From the NCBI GenBank assembly GCA_016933115.1, contig JAFGBL010000093.1, forward strand, positions 1 to 35,382: 35,382 bases of DNA, read 5' to 3'. Under the pieces are notes generated by a model. That model made no database searches and had not been told where the DNA came from. It was given only the letters and a program-made list of their open reading frames with translations. This document shows positions 1-8,499 of this stretch, one piece after another. A program made the position numbers and the translations under genes. How positions within the stretch are numbered: position 1 is the stretch's first letter; each line of letters opens with the position of its first letter. Source of the stretch: Bacteroidales bacterium (GTDB taxonomy: Bacteria > Bacteroidota > Bacteroidia > Bacteroidales > JAADJA01).

Positions 1-2064
1 AAACAGATCCGTGAGGAGATGCCAACGCTTGATCCGAAAGACCGTTTGAATTTTAAAGAGGTGGAACTGGGTTACGACAGCGAAGAAGTGGCTATTCATG
101 AAACCCAGCGCTGCATGGAGTGCGGTTGTTCCGAATATTTCACCTGTGATCTGAAAAAACACAGCACCGAGTACAATGCTGAACAGGGCAAGTACAAAGG
201 AGAATTCAAAGAATATGAAGTTGATTTCAGGCATCCCTTCATCGAGATTGACAACAACAAATGTATCCTATGTTCGCGCTGTGTGAGGATTTGTCGTGAT
301 GTGGTAGGAGCTAATGCCCTCGGGCTTGTTAACCGTGGATTCGATACCTACGTTGCTCCCAGCATGGGCGACAAGCTGCAGGATACCTTTTGTGAATCCT
401 GTGGATTGTGTATCTCCACATGTCCGACAGGCGCCATCACCGAAAACGTACTGTTCAAACCGGGCCCGGTAAAACTTGAAAAAGTGGAAACGGTTTGTAA
501 TTACTGTTCCATTGGTTGTAAAGTGGAATTAAATCACAAGAACGGTTTTGTGATGAACGTGACGGGAGCAGAAGGATTGGTTAACAAAGATGGTAACCTT
601 TGCCGTTTCCCGAAATTCGGGTACAATTACATCAACGATGTCAGCCGGATCACAAAACCGATGTTGAAGGTGAACGGCCGGTTTGAAGAGATCTCTTTTA
701 AAAAAGCGATCGACCTGATCGCCGAAAAGATCAAAGCTTCCAATCCGGATGAAAATGGTTTCTTTGCAGGAGCAAGGTTAACCAATGAAGAGCTCTTCCT
801 GATCCAGAAACTGGCACGGGGAGCTGCTAAAACCAACAACATCACCAGCTTCCATTACCTGAACCGCGGCGATGGATATATTTTTGATTCATTTGCCAGC
901 GTACCTTTTGAACAACTGGGAGGAGCAAGCAAAATTTATCTGCTCGGATCAGAGATCAATATGGACAATGCGGTAGCCGGGTTTATGGTGAACAATGCCA
1001 AAAACAAAATCAGCATTCCTGTTGAGCTCGTGACGGTTCATAATGAGAGTAAGATGGCACATAAGGCAGATAGCTTACTGAAAATCAAATCCTATTACCA
1101 TTTCATCAAAGCAGTGAATTATTACCTGGTCTCCAACGGTTTTCAAAACGGGCTGTTCATCAAGGATCGCTGCGAAGGGTATGAGGAATACAAGGAGCAT
1201 TTGTTGAAGGAAAATTTCATGGACCTGGTGAACAAGTCCGGTGTTGAATTTATGGATCAGATCATTGAGTTTGCCAAGGAATTCAACAACCAGATGAATG
1301 CGATCATCATCTTTTCAGAAAAAGAGATTTGTGCCGATGCTGCATTTGAACTGAAGAACCTGGCGATGATCACCGGTAAACTTGGTAAAACTTCGATGGG
1401 ATTAATGCCCCTGAAGGAGAAAAACAACTCACAGGGACTGTTCGACATGGGCATCTGCCCGAAACTGGGAGTCGGTTCGCAGGACATCAATGATAAAGAC
1501 CTTCAGAAAAAGCTGAAACAAACCTGGAAGGTGAAAGAACTGCCCGGAACGCTGAATAGCAATCAGTACGAAAGCCTCGAAAATGGAACCCTGAAAAACA
1601 TGTTCATCTTCGGGGAAGACCCGCTGGGTTGTGCACAGAATAAGGTGAAAGTCTCCGGTTGGTTGTCGGTGGCCGATTTTGTGATGGTGCAGGATTATTT
1701 TATGACTGAAACGGCCAAACATGCCGATTTGATCCTGCCGGCTTCCATGCCGTTCGAGATGGGTGGAAGTTTCACCAACACTCAGAAGGTGATACAGGAG
1801 TTTGAAGCAGTACTGCCCTCGAAAGTAGAGATGACTACATTGAAACAGTTGAGCACACTTCTCGGCAAGTTCAAGCTGAATGGTTACGAATCTCCGAAGG
1901 ATGTGATGATGGAGGCGATCGCACTGTTGCCGGAAGAACCAAAAGACAATAAACTGAAGTTCCAAAACACCGAAGATCAAAACTGCAACCGTATGTTCAA
2001 CTATGGCTGCGATATGGTTGTGAAACGGTTTGAGGAGCAATTTAAGAGTTCATTGAAAGCATAA
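1..2064 (+). CDS. Fe-S / molybdopterin oxidoreductase fusion, formate-dehydrogenase-alpha/NuoG-like (5' end outside window)
   Basis: The reading frame is open to the left edge, so the ATG at 19 is probably internal. Residue numbers below count from that ATG. Residues 1-45 (EVELGYDSEE, then C32, C35, C37, C43) resemble the cysteine-rich tail of GltD-like FAD oxidoreductases, suggesting a fusion whose flavin part lies upstream. Next comes a two-cluster ferredoxin domain (C82/C85/C88/C92 and C125/C128/C131/C135), then the [4Fe-4S] domain that opens molybdopterin oxidoreductases (C160, C163, C167, C195), then the molybdopterin fold to about residue 640. The C-terminal dinucleotide-binding domain of full formate dehydrogenases seems to be missing. 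Where formate dehydrogenases carry catalytic Cys/Sec-His, this protein has N282-R283. Electron transfer, as in NuoG, or a different substrate is therefore more likely than formate oxidation. Probably cytoplasmic. The fold assignment is firm, the reaction unknown. Confidence 0.85.
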   Translation, partial: KQIREEMPTLDPKDRLNFKEVELGYDSEEVAIHETQRCMECGCSEYFTCDLKKHSTEYNAEQGKYKGEFKEYEVDFRHPFIEIDNNKCILCSRCVRICRDVVGANALGLVNRGFDTYVAPSMGDKLQDTFCESCGLCISTCPTGAITENVLFKPGPVKLEKVETVCNYCSIGCKVELNHKNGFVMNVTGAEGLVNKDGNLCRFPKFGYNYINDVSRITKPMLKVNGRFEEISFKKAIDLIAEKIKASNPDENGFFAGARLTNEELFLIQKLARGAAKTNNITSFHYLNRGDGYIFDSFASVPFEQLGGASKIYLLGSEINMDNAVAGFMVNNAKNKISIPVELVTVHNESKMAHKADSLLKIKSYYHFIKAVNYYLVSNGFQNGLFIKDRCEGYEEYKEHLLKENFMDLVNKSGVEFMDQIIEFAKEFNNQMNAIIIFSEKEICADAAFELKNLAMITGKLGKTSMGLMPLKEKNNSQGLFDMGICPKLGVGSQDINDKDLQKKLKQTWKVKELPGTLNSNQYESLENGTLKNMFIFGEDPLGCAQNKVKVSGWLSVADFVMVQDYFMTETAKHADLILPASMPFEMGGSFTNTQKVIQEFEAVLPSKVEMTTLKQLSTLLGKFKLNGYESPKDVMMEAIALLPEEPKDNKLKFQNTEDQNCNRMFNYGCDMVVKRFEEQFKSSLKA

Positions 2065-2079
2065 CAATCAATCCCACGT

Positions 2080-2207
2080 GTCATTGCGAGCAAAATACAG
2101 GGCAAAAGCGTTGGAGCGAAGCAATCTCATAGCTATTGAGCAACATATTAGCCGGGAGATTGCTTCGTCAGCCAGCACACCTGCCAACCCAATTTCCTCG
2201 CAATGAC
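2080..2207. repeat. Palindromic intergenic repeat (REP/MITE-like)
   Basis: Two nested perfect inverted repeats are visible: an outer 11-bp pair, GTCATTGCGAG at 2080-2090 and its complement at 2197-2207, and an inner 12-bp pair, CGAAGCAATCTC at 2117-2128 and its complement at 2156-2167. The whole could fold into a long hairpin. It encodes nothing convincing. The sequence type (TCATTGCGAG with GAAGCAATCTC) is familiar to me as a dispersed element in Bacteroidota genomes. It fills the gap between the oxidoreductase stop and the next gene, ending 22 bp before that start codon. Confidence 0.8.
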
Positions 2208-2229
2208 GGGGGTACAAAAATATAACAAT

Positions 2230-2685
2230 ATGAAAAAATTTGAATCTGTTGACGATATTCTCAACTTTGCCATGAACGAAGAGCAAATGGCAGTAGATTT
2301 TTACAGCGAACTGGCCGAAAACGCCAAAACCGACGACATGCGGCAGGTGTTCACCGACTTTGCTGAAGAGGAGATCAAACACAAAATGCGCCTGATGAAG
2401 ATAAAGGAAGAAGGTTTTTACACCCTCGAGCCGGAAGTAATCCAGGACCTGAAGATCGCCGACTTTGTGGTGAACATCAAACCCTCCACCAACATGACCT
2501 ACGAGGAAGCCCTCATCCTGGCCATGAAAAAGGAGAAGGCTGCGTTCAAGCTGTATATGGCCCTCGCCGATCGTGCTCCCAATGCTCAGCTCAAAGATGT
2601 ATTCATCGGCCTGGCACAGGAAGAGAGCAAACACAAGCTTCGCTTCGAGATTGAGTATGATGAGTATGTGCTGAGAGAGAATTAA
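2230..2685 (+). CDS. Rubrerythrin/ferritin-like diiron protein
   Basis: A 151-residue four-helix-bundle protein with the duplicated helix-pair pattern of the ferritin-like superfamily. Likely diiron ligands are E18 and E48-x-x-H51 in the first half, and E102 and E132-x-x-H135 in the second. There is no C-terminal rubredoxin domain, so this is the short erythrin type rather than full rubrerythrin. Relatives reduce peroxide or bind iron in the cytoplasm of anaerobes; which of these it does cannot be told from the sequence. An in-frame ATG at 2203 lies inside the palindromic repeat. The start at 2230 (MKKFESVDD) is preferred because the fold begins there. The same-strand oxidoreductase upstream is 165 bp away with the repeat between them. 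I saw no clear promoter of its own. Confidence 0.88.
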   Translation: MKKFESVDDILNFAMNEEQMAVDFYSELAENAKTDDMRQVFTDFAEEEIKHKMRLMKIKEEGFYTLEPEVIQDLKIADFVVNIKPSTNMTYEEALILAMKKEKAAFKLYMALADRAPNAQLKDVFIGLAQEESKHKLRFEIEYDEYVLREN

Positions 2686-2809
2686 ATTGGTGTCAATTTT
2701 TTCTCTATGCTCTTTGCGGCTCCTCTGCGGTTGAAGTTTACAAAGCTTAATAAAATTATAATTATATTTTTAAGCAGCCTCTTAATATTCACAAATATTT
2801 ATGGCATTC

Positions 2810-2865
2810 TTAACTTAAAATTAAACCTCAATTAGAAAGCCATATCATGTATGGATTTATCTTCG
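2810..2865 (+). promoter_or_regulatory. Candidate Pho-type promoter: 11-bp TTAA array plus -7 element
   Basis: Three pentamers, TTAAC (2810), TTAAA (2821) and TTAGA (2832), sit exactly 11 bp apart, the pitch expected for OmpR/PhoB-family operators. After 21 bp comes TATCTTCG (2858-2865), one mismatch from the Bacteroidota -7 element TAnnTTTG. Transcription would start near 2869, which favours ATG 2881 as the start of the next gene. The same layout occurs upstream of the tandem-repeat protein and of the PhoB-like regulator. Function is inferred, not known. Confidence 0.5.
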
Positions 2866-2880
2866 CAGAAAATTATAGCT

Positions 2881-4200
2881 ATGGATTGCAGGAAAAATCT
2901 TTTCTATTTGGTGGTTGGTATTATAATTCTGACGGCATGTCAGCAACCGCAACCTTCCCGGGAAAATTCCACGGAAAATGCAACAGGGAGTGTCATTTTC
3001 ATTCATCCCGACGGTAGCGGGGCCAATATGTGGCAGGCGATGCGTCTTTTGAAAGTCGGGCCTGACGGCATTACAAACTGGGATAAAATGGATCACATGG
3101 GTTTGTACCGCAGCCATCAGAAGGATTGCATAACCACCAGCAGCCATGCCGGGGCGACCGTTCATGCTTTTGGCGTTAAAGTTCCCTATGAAACTTACGG
3201 CATTCATCCCGACAGACCCATCAAATCACTTTCAGGAAAGGATTACAGCATAATGATTGAGGCACAAAAGGCCGGTTTAAAGACGGCCCTCATCAACAGC
3301 GGGCATATCTGTGAACCGGGAACCGGCGTATTCGTCGCCAATTCCGACAACCGCAATAATACCGATACTATCTCAGAGCAGATCATCAGAAGCGGAGTGG
3401 ACATCCTTTTGTCAGGAGGAGAAATTTACCTGTTGCCGGAAGGAATGGTGGGTGTGCATGGCAAACCAGGGAAAAGGAAAGACGGGAAAAACCTGATTGT
3501 CATAGCTGTTGAGCTAGGATATAATGTGGTTTACACAAAGGAAGAAATGGAAAAACTTCCGTTGACCACCACCAAAGTCCTGGGCGTGTTTGCTGCCAAA
3601 CATACTTTTAACGACATGCCTGAAGAAGAATTGAACGGACAAAACCTTCCATTTTACAACCCGGAGGCTCCCACCATTGCTGAAATGACCTCTTTTGCAC
3701 TAAGACTGTTCGAAAACTCGGGTAAAAACTTTTTATTGGTTGTTGAAGAAGAAGGTTCGGATAACTTTGCCAATGAAAACAATGCATTGGGAGCACTCAA
3801 AGCCCTTTCCCGCGCCGATGATGCCATTGGTGTGGCGATGCAATTCACGGATAAACATCCCAATACCCTGTTGATTACTGCAGCTGATAGCGATGCAGGC
3901 GGACTTCAGGTCGGTACTTTTGGAAATGATCTTATCCCTGACCAGCCCCTGCCTGCAACAAATCAAAATGGGGCGCCAGCAGATGGACAAAATGGAACCG
4001 GGTCATTACCATTTAAAGCCAAAACCGACCAATTTGGAAATGAACTGCAATTTGCCATAACCTGGGCAACTGATCAGGATGTATACGGTGCAGTGATCGC
4101 AAAAGCACATGGATTGAATGCCGTGAAACTCCCCAATAATGTGGATAATACGGCTATTTATAAACTGATATACCTTTCTTTGTTTGGCGTGGAATTGTAA
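2881..4200 (+). CDS. Alkaline-phosphatase-superfamily lipoprotein with altered metal ligands
   Basis: A 439-residue protein with a short lipoprotein signal (lipobox LTAC, C20), so probably membrane-anchored outside the cytoplasm. It aligns along the classical alkaline phosphatase fold: D44 in PDGSG (E. coli D51), S88 (nucleophile S102), GVK at 98-100, E291 (E322) and D336 (D369). By my hand alignment several canonical ligands differ: D101 is S87, D327 is F296, H331 is N300, H370 is S337 and H412 is W395. I believe these motifs (EEEGSDNF, AADSDAGG) are typical of a divergent subfamily rather than random decay, so it may use different metals or substrates. ATG 2851 would add ten residues; 2881 is preferred because it gives a compact signal peptide and fits the promoter upstream. 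It faces the phytase operon convergently. Confidence 0.82.
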   Translation: MDCRKNLFYLVVGIIILTACQQPQPSRENSTENATGSVIFIHPDGSGANMWQAMRLLKVGPDGITNWDKMDHMGLYRSHQKDCITTSSHAGATVHAFGVKVPYETYGIHPDRPIKSLSGKDYSIMIEAQKAGLKTALINSGHICEPGTGVFVANSDNRNNTDTISEQIIRSGVDILLSGGEIYLLPEGMVGVHGKPGKRKDGKNLIVIAVELGYNVVYTKEEMEKLPLTTTKVLGVFAAKHTFNDMPEEELNGQNLPFYNPEAPTIAEMTSFALRLFENSGKNFLLVVEEEGSDNFANENNALGALKALSRADDAIGVAMQFTDKHPNTLLITAADSDAGGLQVGTFGNDLIPDQPLPATNQNGAPADGQNGTGSLPFKAKTDQFGNELQFAITWATDQDVYGAVIAKAHGLNAVKLPNNVDNTAIYKLIYLSLFGVEL

Positions 4201-4238
4201 TTCGGCCTGGTAAATTTGAATAAAAATCCACAATTGCA

Positions 4239-4275
4239 GAGGTAATCGAGGTCAATTGAGAATACCTCCATTTTT
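4239..4275 (+). terminator. Weak terminator-like hairpin after the alkaline phosphatase gene
   Basis: GAGGTA (4239-4244) pairs with TACCTC (4263-4268) across an 18-nt loop, followed by five T at 4271-4275. It lies in the 97-bp gap between convergent genes. The stem is short, so confidence is low. Confidence 0.35.
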
Positions 4276-4297
4276 AAGAGTTTATATATACAATTAT

Positions 4298-5437
4298 CTA
4301 TTCGCTGATATTATATTCAGCATCAATAATGAGTTTTGGTTCAAAAATGTTCGCAATTTTATCCCAGCCGACGATTTTAAAGTTTTGGTTGGTCAGATTT
4401 CCCGTTTCCATGTTATAACCATCCTGGGCGATGAAAATTCCATGGGGAAATTTTTCTCCCAATCCCAGGTTGATCACATCAATACCATCTGTTTCAGATA
4501 CACCGTCTATCGTTTCGGAATTTACGATCATAAAGCTTCCCAGGTATTTGTTTTCGTTAGCCCTCTCAAAAACGGCATAAGAATTATTCCCCTGGCTGGA
4601 TGCCAGCAAATATCCTGCTCCGTTATCGGCATAATAAATGGTAAGGCCCTCAATATCGTCCTTCAGGTAGATGTTCGATAAATCTGTGATCAATTTTCCT
4701 TCTTCTTGGTCCGGTTCTGCGCTGAACTTCCAGATACCCCTGTCTTCTTCAGCAATAAAAAGTATACCTGATTCATCATCAGCCACCATTCCTTCGCAGG
4801 TATTTCCCAATGTAAATTTCCTCACAATATTTCCAGAGATTTCCTCATTATCGGCTTTTAACTCCCACTGTTCGAATGAACCGTCTTTGCTTACAAGGTT
4901 TGCATAAAGTATACCTGTATTTTTCGAATGATAAAAACAAAACCCATAAATTTCATCGGTTTTCGAAATGATATTTTTGAGTGAAATTTCTTTAAGTTCA
5001 CCGGTTTCCCGATTTATTTTAAAAAGTGAGATGCTGTTGTACGACCGGTTGGTACAACCCACAATATCGATTGATTCTGTTCCGATAAGAAAACCGTACC
5101 TGATATCAACATTGTTCACCTTGCCAACGGGGTAAAAGAATTGTTCCTCACCATTGAGGTCATAGACCACCAGGCCCAATTTTTTATTTGTCCCGATAAT
5201 TTTACTGTTTGCAGGATCAGCTGCATTGTACCATATAGCAGGGTCATCGGCAGCATCATCCGGATTTTGAACCGGTGTGGTTTGTATATCTGCCGATACT
5301 TTATAAAAATCGAACTTCTTCAGGGTTTTTTCTATTGCAGCTTGTTCATTGGTGGTTTTGCAGTTGAACAATCCCAATGTTAAGAACAGGAAGAAATACA
5401 AAAGCGTTAGTCTGCCGTAATTTAGTTTATATTGCAT
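4298..5437 (-). CDS. Beta-propeller phytase (3-phytase) lipoprotein
   Basis: A 379-residue protein with a lipoprotein signal (hydrophobic stretch to about residue 24, C26), predicted on the periplasmic or outer surface. It carries the hallmark motifs of beta-propeller phytases: DDPAIW (64-69), IGTNKKLGLVVYDLNG (81-96), NNVDIRYGF (108-116), then EGM...FIAEED, a DIEGL segment, and the SETDGIDV and FPHGIFIAQDG motifs near the C-terminus. Family members are Ca2+-dependent six-bladed propellers that remove phosphate from inositol hexakisphosphate and related esters. The start lies 18 bp after the TonB receptor stop, so the two genes almost certainly share a transcript. That pairing matches a recurrent phytase-TonB receptor arrangement in Gram-negatives, with uptake of inositol phosphates as the likely purpose. 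Confidence 0.93.
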   Translation of the reverse strand: MQYKLNYGRLTLLYFFLFLTLGLFNCKTTNEQAAIEKTLKKFDFYKVSADIQTTPVQNPDDAADDPAIWYNAADPANSKIIGTNKKLGLVVYDLNGEEQFFYPVGKVNNVDIRYGFLIGTESIDIVGCTNRSYNSISLFKINRETGELKEISLKNIISKTDEIYGFCFYHSKNTGILYANLVSKDGSFEQWELKADNEEISGNIVRKFTLGNTCEGMVADDESGILFIAEEDRGIWKFSAEPDQEEGKLITDLSNIYLKDDIEGLTIYYADNGAGYLLASSQGNNSYAVFERANENKYLGSFMIVNSETIDGVSETDGIDVINLGLGEKFPHGIFIAQDGYNMETGNLTNQNFKIVGWDKIANIFEPKLIIDAEYNISE

Positions 5438-5455
5438 GGCTCGAAAATTAATTGT

Positions 5456-8347
5456 TTAAAAATTCAGTTTAACTCCCATCCGCCCGGTCCAGGAATAATA
5501 TTCCTGTTTCAGTATTTTATCCGGTGATGATAAATAATATTTTAACGGTTGATTGGTTAAATTTACCAGATTAATAAATATCCTGAGATGATCACTTATG
5601 GCATAATGCCCTGTAAAGTCAAGGTGCCAGGCTTTGTCGTAAAATTCATCTAGGTCGCTGTCAGCTCCCAGTTCATATAAAAAAGCATCGTGGAAATTGG
5701 CCGACAGTTTAGCATATATTTTTTTTGTATCATAAAAAACAGCCAGGTTGGTTGCATGTTTCGACTGGCCGGGCAGGGTGATATTCTCTGTGCCTTCCGA
5801 AATGATCTGATCCAGAAAAGGCTTTGAATAATCAATGACGGCGGTAGAAAAGTTACCGGGTATTCGTTGGTAAATAGAGGCATCAGAATATGTGAAGGTG
5901 TAATTCATATAAAATCCGAAGTTATTCCAAATTTCAGGTAGGAAAAACAGTTTTGTCTGGGCCTGGATCTCTGCACCGTAAACATACGATTTAATACCAT
6001 TGACCGGAATGGTAAAAAGCAGGTTGTTGCTGAATGTAGAATCTTCGTGAAACCATTTTTTATAGTAAAAAACGAAATCATCGACTTTTTTATAGAACAA
6101 ACCACCGGAAATGATGCCGTCTCCCTTGATATATCTTTCAGCCAGGAAGTCAATATTCAATGCTTTTGGGAATATCAGATCGGGATTTCCCAACTTTACT
6201 TCATTACGGTCCTTTTCACGGTACTGGATCATATCTTCAAAATTCGGCCGCGAAAAAGTATAGGTGATGGCCACCCTGAGGTTAAAATTATCGTTAAAAC
6301 TATATTTTAGCTGAAACTGAGGCAGTAGGAATTCGTAGGTTTTGCTGTCGGGGATCGTGTCGACATCGATGAATTTTAGAGTTACCGGATGATAAATCGC
6401 ATATCGTCCTTCGTTGTACACATCAGTCTTTTCAAACCTCAATCCTCCAAGGATCATTAACTTGTTAAAATCGTGCCTTAACATGATATAGGCAGCATAA
6501 ATATCTTCACGCGCAAAGTAGTCCTCCAGGGTTGTAGCTTCCCTGACGTTATCCCGACTCATGACAAAAAACCACGGGTAAAATTCATATTGCTGGTTCA
6601 GTTTCTCAGCCGAAGGGATATATTCAAGTGTGTATCCCTGCCCCATGAAATCGTTTTCTGTAAAATTATAACTTACCGAAGGCAGTGTCATTGGAGGTGC
6701 TACTCCAGGATAAAAAGGATTGACCGTATCGTATTTCCCTAAGACCATGGAATTAACGTCCCGTTCTTTTTCTTTGTGTCGGTATTTACCGCCAAATTTA
6801 ATATATCCCGAATTGTTCGGGTTCGAGAGGTATGGTATCTGAAAATTCAATTTCGCGGTTACATTATTGTCTTTCACATTCCGCTTTTCTATCAGGAGTT
6901 CGTCGAATTCGTAATTTTTATAATCATATGCATTTTGTGAATTTTCAGGAAAAGGGAAATAGGGTTTTGGCCATTGGGGGTCGGATTGGTCAAATTTGAT
7001 TGCAATGGCCTGACCGGGACTGCTAAACTCACCCTCAATCCGGTTCGGAGTGTCTTCGGTTGCCAGTGCATATGCTACTTCATAGTCGATGATATACTTT
7101 TTCCAATGATGTTGGCCTCCTGCATTCACCGTCGTAAGTCCCTGGATTTTCGTACGGTCTTTTACATCATGAACAATGCCACCATATAAGTAATAATCAA
7201 GGGTAAGCGGGTCGTCAGTCTCATAAATTTTTCTTTTCCTTATTTCATCATCAGAAAAACTATTGAACATACCCCGGATATAAACAAAGGAATTTTTACT
7301 GAATTCATAATCCAGTGTAGCACTTATAGCTGTCCTTTTGCGCGTGATGTCGTAATACCTTAGCTGGAATTCCTTGTAATGAACCAAATAGTTTTCTTCC
7401 TCCTGCCCCTGGTTGGTCCAAACCGGCCCTTTTGCATAGAGGATTTCCAGGTTATCCGATCCGTAATTATTCACATAGTAGCTGCCATTGAAAAATATTC
7501 CAAACTTGTTTATCCTCAGGCCCGATGAAAACTGGAGATTGTAATTTCCGGTTTTCCTGAGGTTATTGTAACCACCGGAAACAGTAGCATTGATCTCAGG
7601 GTTTTCACTTTTTGCCCTTTTCGTCGTAATATTGACAGTCCCTCCGATCCCGTCTGCATCCATGTCAGGTGTGAGTACCTTTGTGATTTCAATTTCATCG
7701 ATCTGGTCAGCCGAAATGATGTCCATTCCTACGTATCTTACACCACCCTCGGGTGACGGTATCTGTTCCCCGTTGATATTGAAGTTGGTCAACTCAGGAG
7801 GTGTACCTCTTAACTGAATAAACCGGCCTTCACCCTGATCCCGTTGAAGCGTAATACCCGGTATTCGCTGAATAGCTTCGGCGGCGTTCATATCGGGGAA
7901 TTTTTCAATTTGTTCTGAGGATACTATGTTTTTAATGTTGGCCGCATTCTTTTGATCGATAAATGCTTTCACCTGTCCTTCCGATTCAGCCTCTACTTTA
8001 AATTGCTCCAGTTCTGTTGCCGTTGGCTTCAATTGGATGGTGAAGTAGGATTTTTTATCGGTGATAAAATCATGCTCCAGGTAAATGGGGTCAAATCCCA
8101 CATAACTGATCACCAACGTGATTTTATCCTGTTTGATATTGGATAGTCTGAATTCACCTTTCGATTCGGTTGTAGTTCCCACCTGGGTCCCTTGAATGAT
8201 CACGGATGCACCGGGTAACGGATCACCGGTGGATTGATCGGTTACTTTTCCTTGTATGGAAAATGATTGCTGAGAAATTGCGATAAAAGAAAGGCAAAAA
8301 TTGAGCAATAAGTTTATGGTTATTGTCCGGAGTTTTGATTTTAACAT
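5456..8347 (-). CDS. TonB-dependent outer-membrane receptor, phytase-linked
   Basis: A 963-residue outer-membrane receptor. Signal peptide about 1-26; carboxypeptidase-regulatory-like beta-sandwich about 30-115 (GKVTDQSTGDPLPGASV start); plug domain about 135-245 with AIQRIPGITLQRDQGEG and the IDEIEITK...DADGIGGTVNI motif; then the 22-strand barrel, ending in GVKLNF with the C-terminal aromatic residue used in outer-membrane assembly. The plug resembles the TIGR01782-type receptors common in Xanthomonas, Caulobacter and Bacteroidota. No SusD-like partner follows; the next gene is the phytase. The probable ligand is a phytate-derived inositol phosphate or another phosphoester, inferred from context only. 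I could not find a clear promoter in the short upstream gap. Confidence 0.92.
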   Translation of the reverse strand: MLKSKLRTITINLLLNFCLSFIAISQQSFSIQGKVTDQSTGDPLPGASVIIQGTQVGTTTESKGEFRLSNIKQDKITLVISYVGFDPIYLEHDFITDKKSYFTIQLKPTATELEQFKVEAESEGQVKAFIDQKNAANIKNIVSSEQIEKFPDMNAAEAIQRIPGITLQRDQGEGRFIQLRGTPPELTNFNINGEQIPSPEGGVRYVGMDIISADQIDEIEITKVLTPDMDADGIGGTVNITTKRAKSENPEINATVSGGYNNLRKTGNYNLQFSSGLRINKFGIFFNGSYYVNNYGSDNLEILYAKGPVWTNQGQEEENYLVHYKEFQLRYYDITRKRTAISATLDYEFSKNSFVYIRGMFNSFSDDEIRKRKIYETDDPLTLDYYLYGGIVHDVKDRTKIQGLTTVNAGGQHHWKKYIIDYEVAYALATEDTPNRIEGEFSSPGQAIAIKFDQSDPQWPKPYFPFPENSQNAYDYKNYEFDELLIEKRNVKDNNVTAKLNFQIPYLSNPNNSGYIKFGGKYRHKEKERDVNSMVLGKYDTVNPFYPGVAPPMTLPSVSYNFTENDFMGQGYTLEYIPSAEKLNQQYEFYPWFFVMSRDNVREATTLEDYFAREDIYAAYIMLRHDFNKLMILGGLRFEKTDVYNEGRYAIYHPVTLKFIDVDTIPDSKTYEFLLPQFQLKYSFNDNFNLRVAITYTFSRPNFEDMIQYREKDRNEVKLGNPDLIFPKALNIDFLAERYIKGDGIISGGLFYKKVDDFVFYYKKWFHEDSTFSNNLLFTIPVNGIKSYVYGAEIQAQTKLFFLPEIWNNFGFYMNYTFTYSDASIYQRIPGNFSTAVIDYSKPFLDQIISEGTENITLPGQSKHATNLAVFYDTKKIYAKLSANFHDAFLYELGADSDLDEFYDKAWHLDFTGHYAISDHLRIFINLVNLTNQPLKYYLSSPDKILKQEYYSWTGRMGVKLNF

Positions 8348-8417
8348 CTCGTTAACCTTGAATTAATTAGCAACCAGCTTTAATTGACTTGATACTTATT
8401 TAAATAAATTCAAAATC

Positions 8418-8472
8418 GAGGCTGTCAAACCGGAAGGGAGAAAAAGTTTACCTGTTTCCTTCTGACAGCCTC
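8418..8472 (-). terminator. Terminator-like hairpin after the tandem-repeat protein gene
   Basis: GAGGCTGTCA (8418-8427) is perfectly complementary to 8463-8472, and GAAGG/CCTTC (8433-8437/8458-8462) extends the fold inward. Read on the minus strand, it follows the stop at 8500 and is followed by T-rich sequence (8417 to 8400). It would separate this gene from the receptor starting at 8347. Confidence 0.65.
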
Positions 8473-8499
8473 AATCGATTATTTTCCGGGATGGAAAAC

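Noticed and set aside
1429-2634. Minus-strand frames of 203 and 188 residues opposite the oxidoreductase and the rubrerythrin-like gene
   Set aside because: They lie antisense to strongly supported genes or run through the palindromic repeat, and show no recognisable domain.
8351-8366. TTAAT/TTAAC pair at 11-bp spacing upstream of the phytase-linked receptor
   Set aside because: Only two repeats, just 4-19 bp from the start codon with no -7 element downstream, so it does not fit the geometry of the other three sites.
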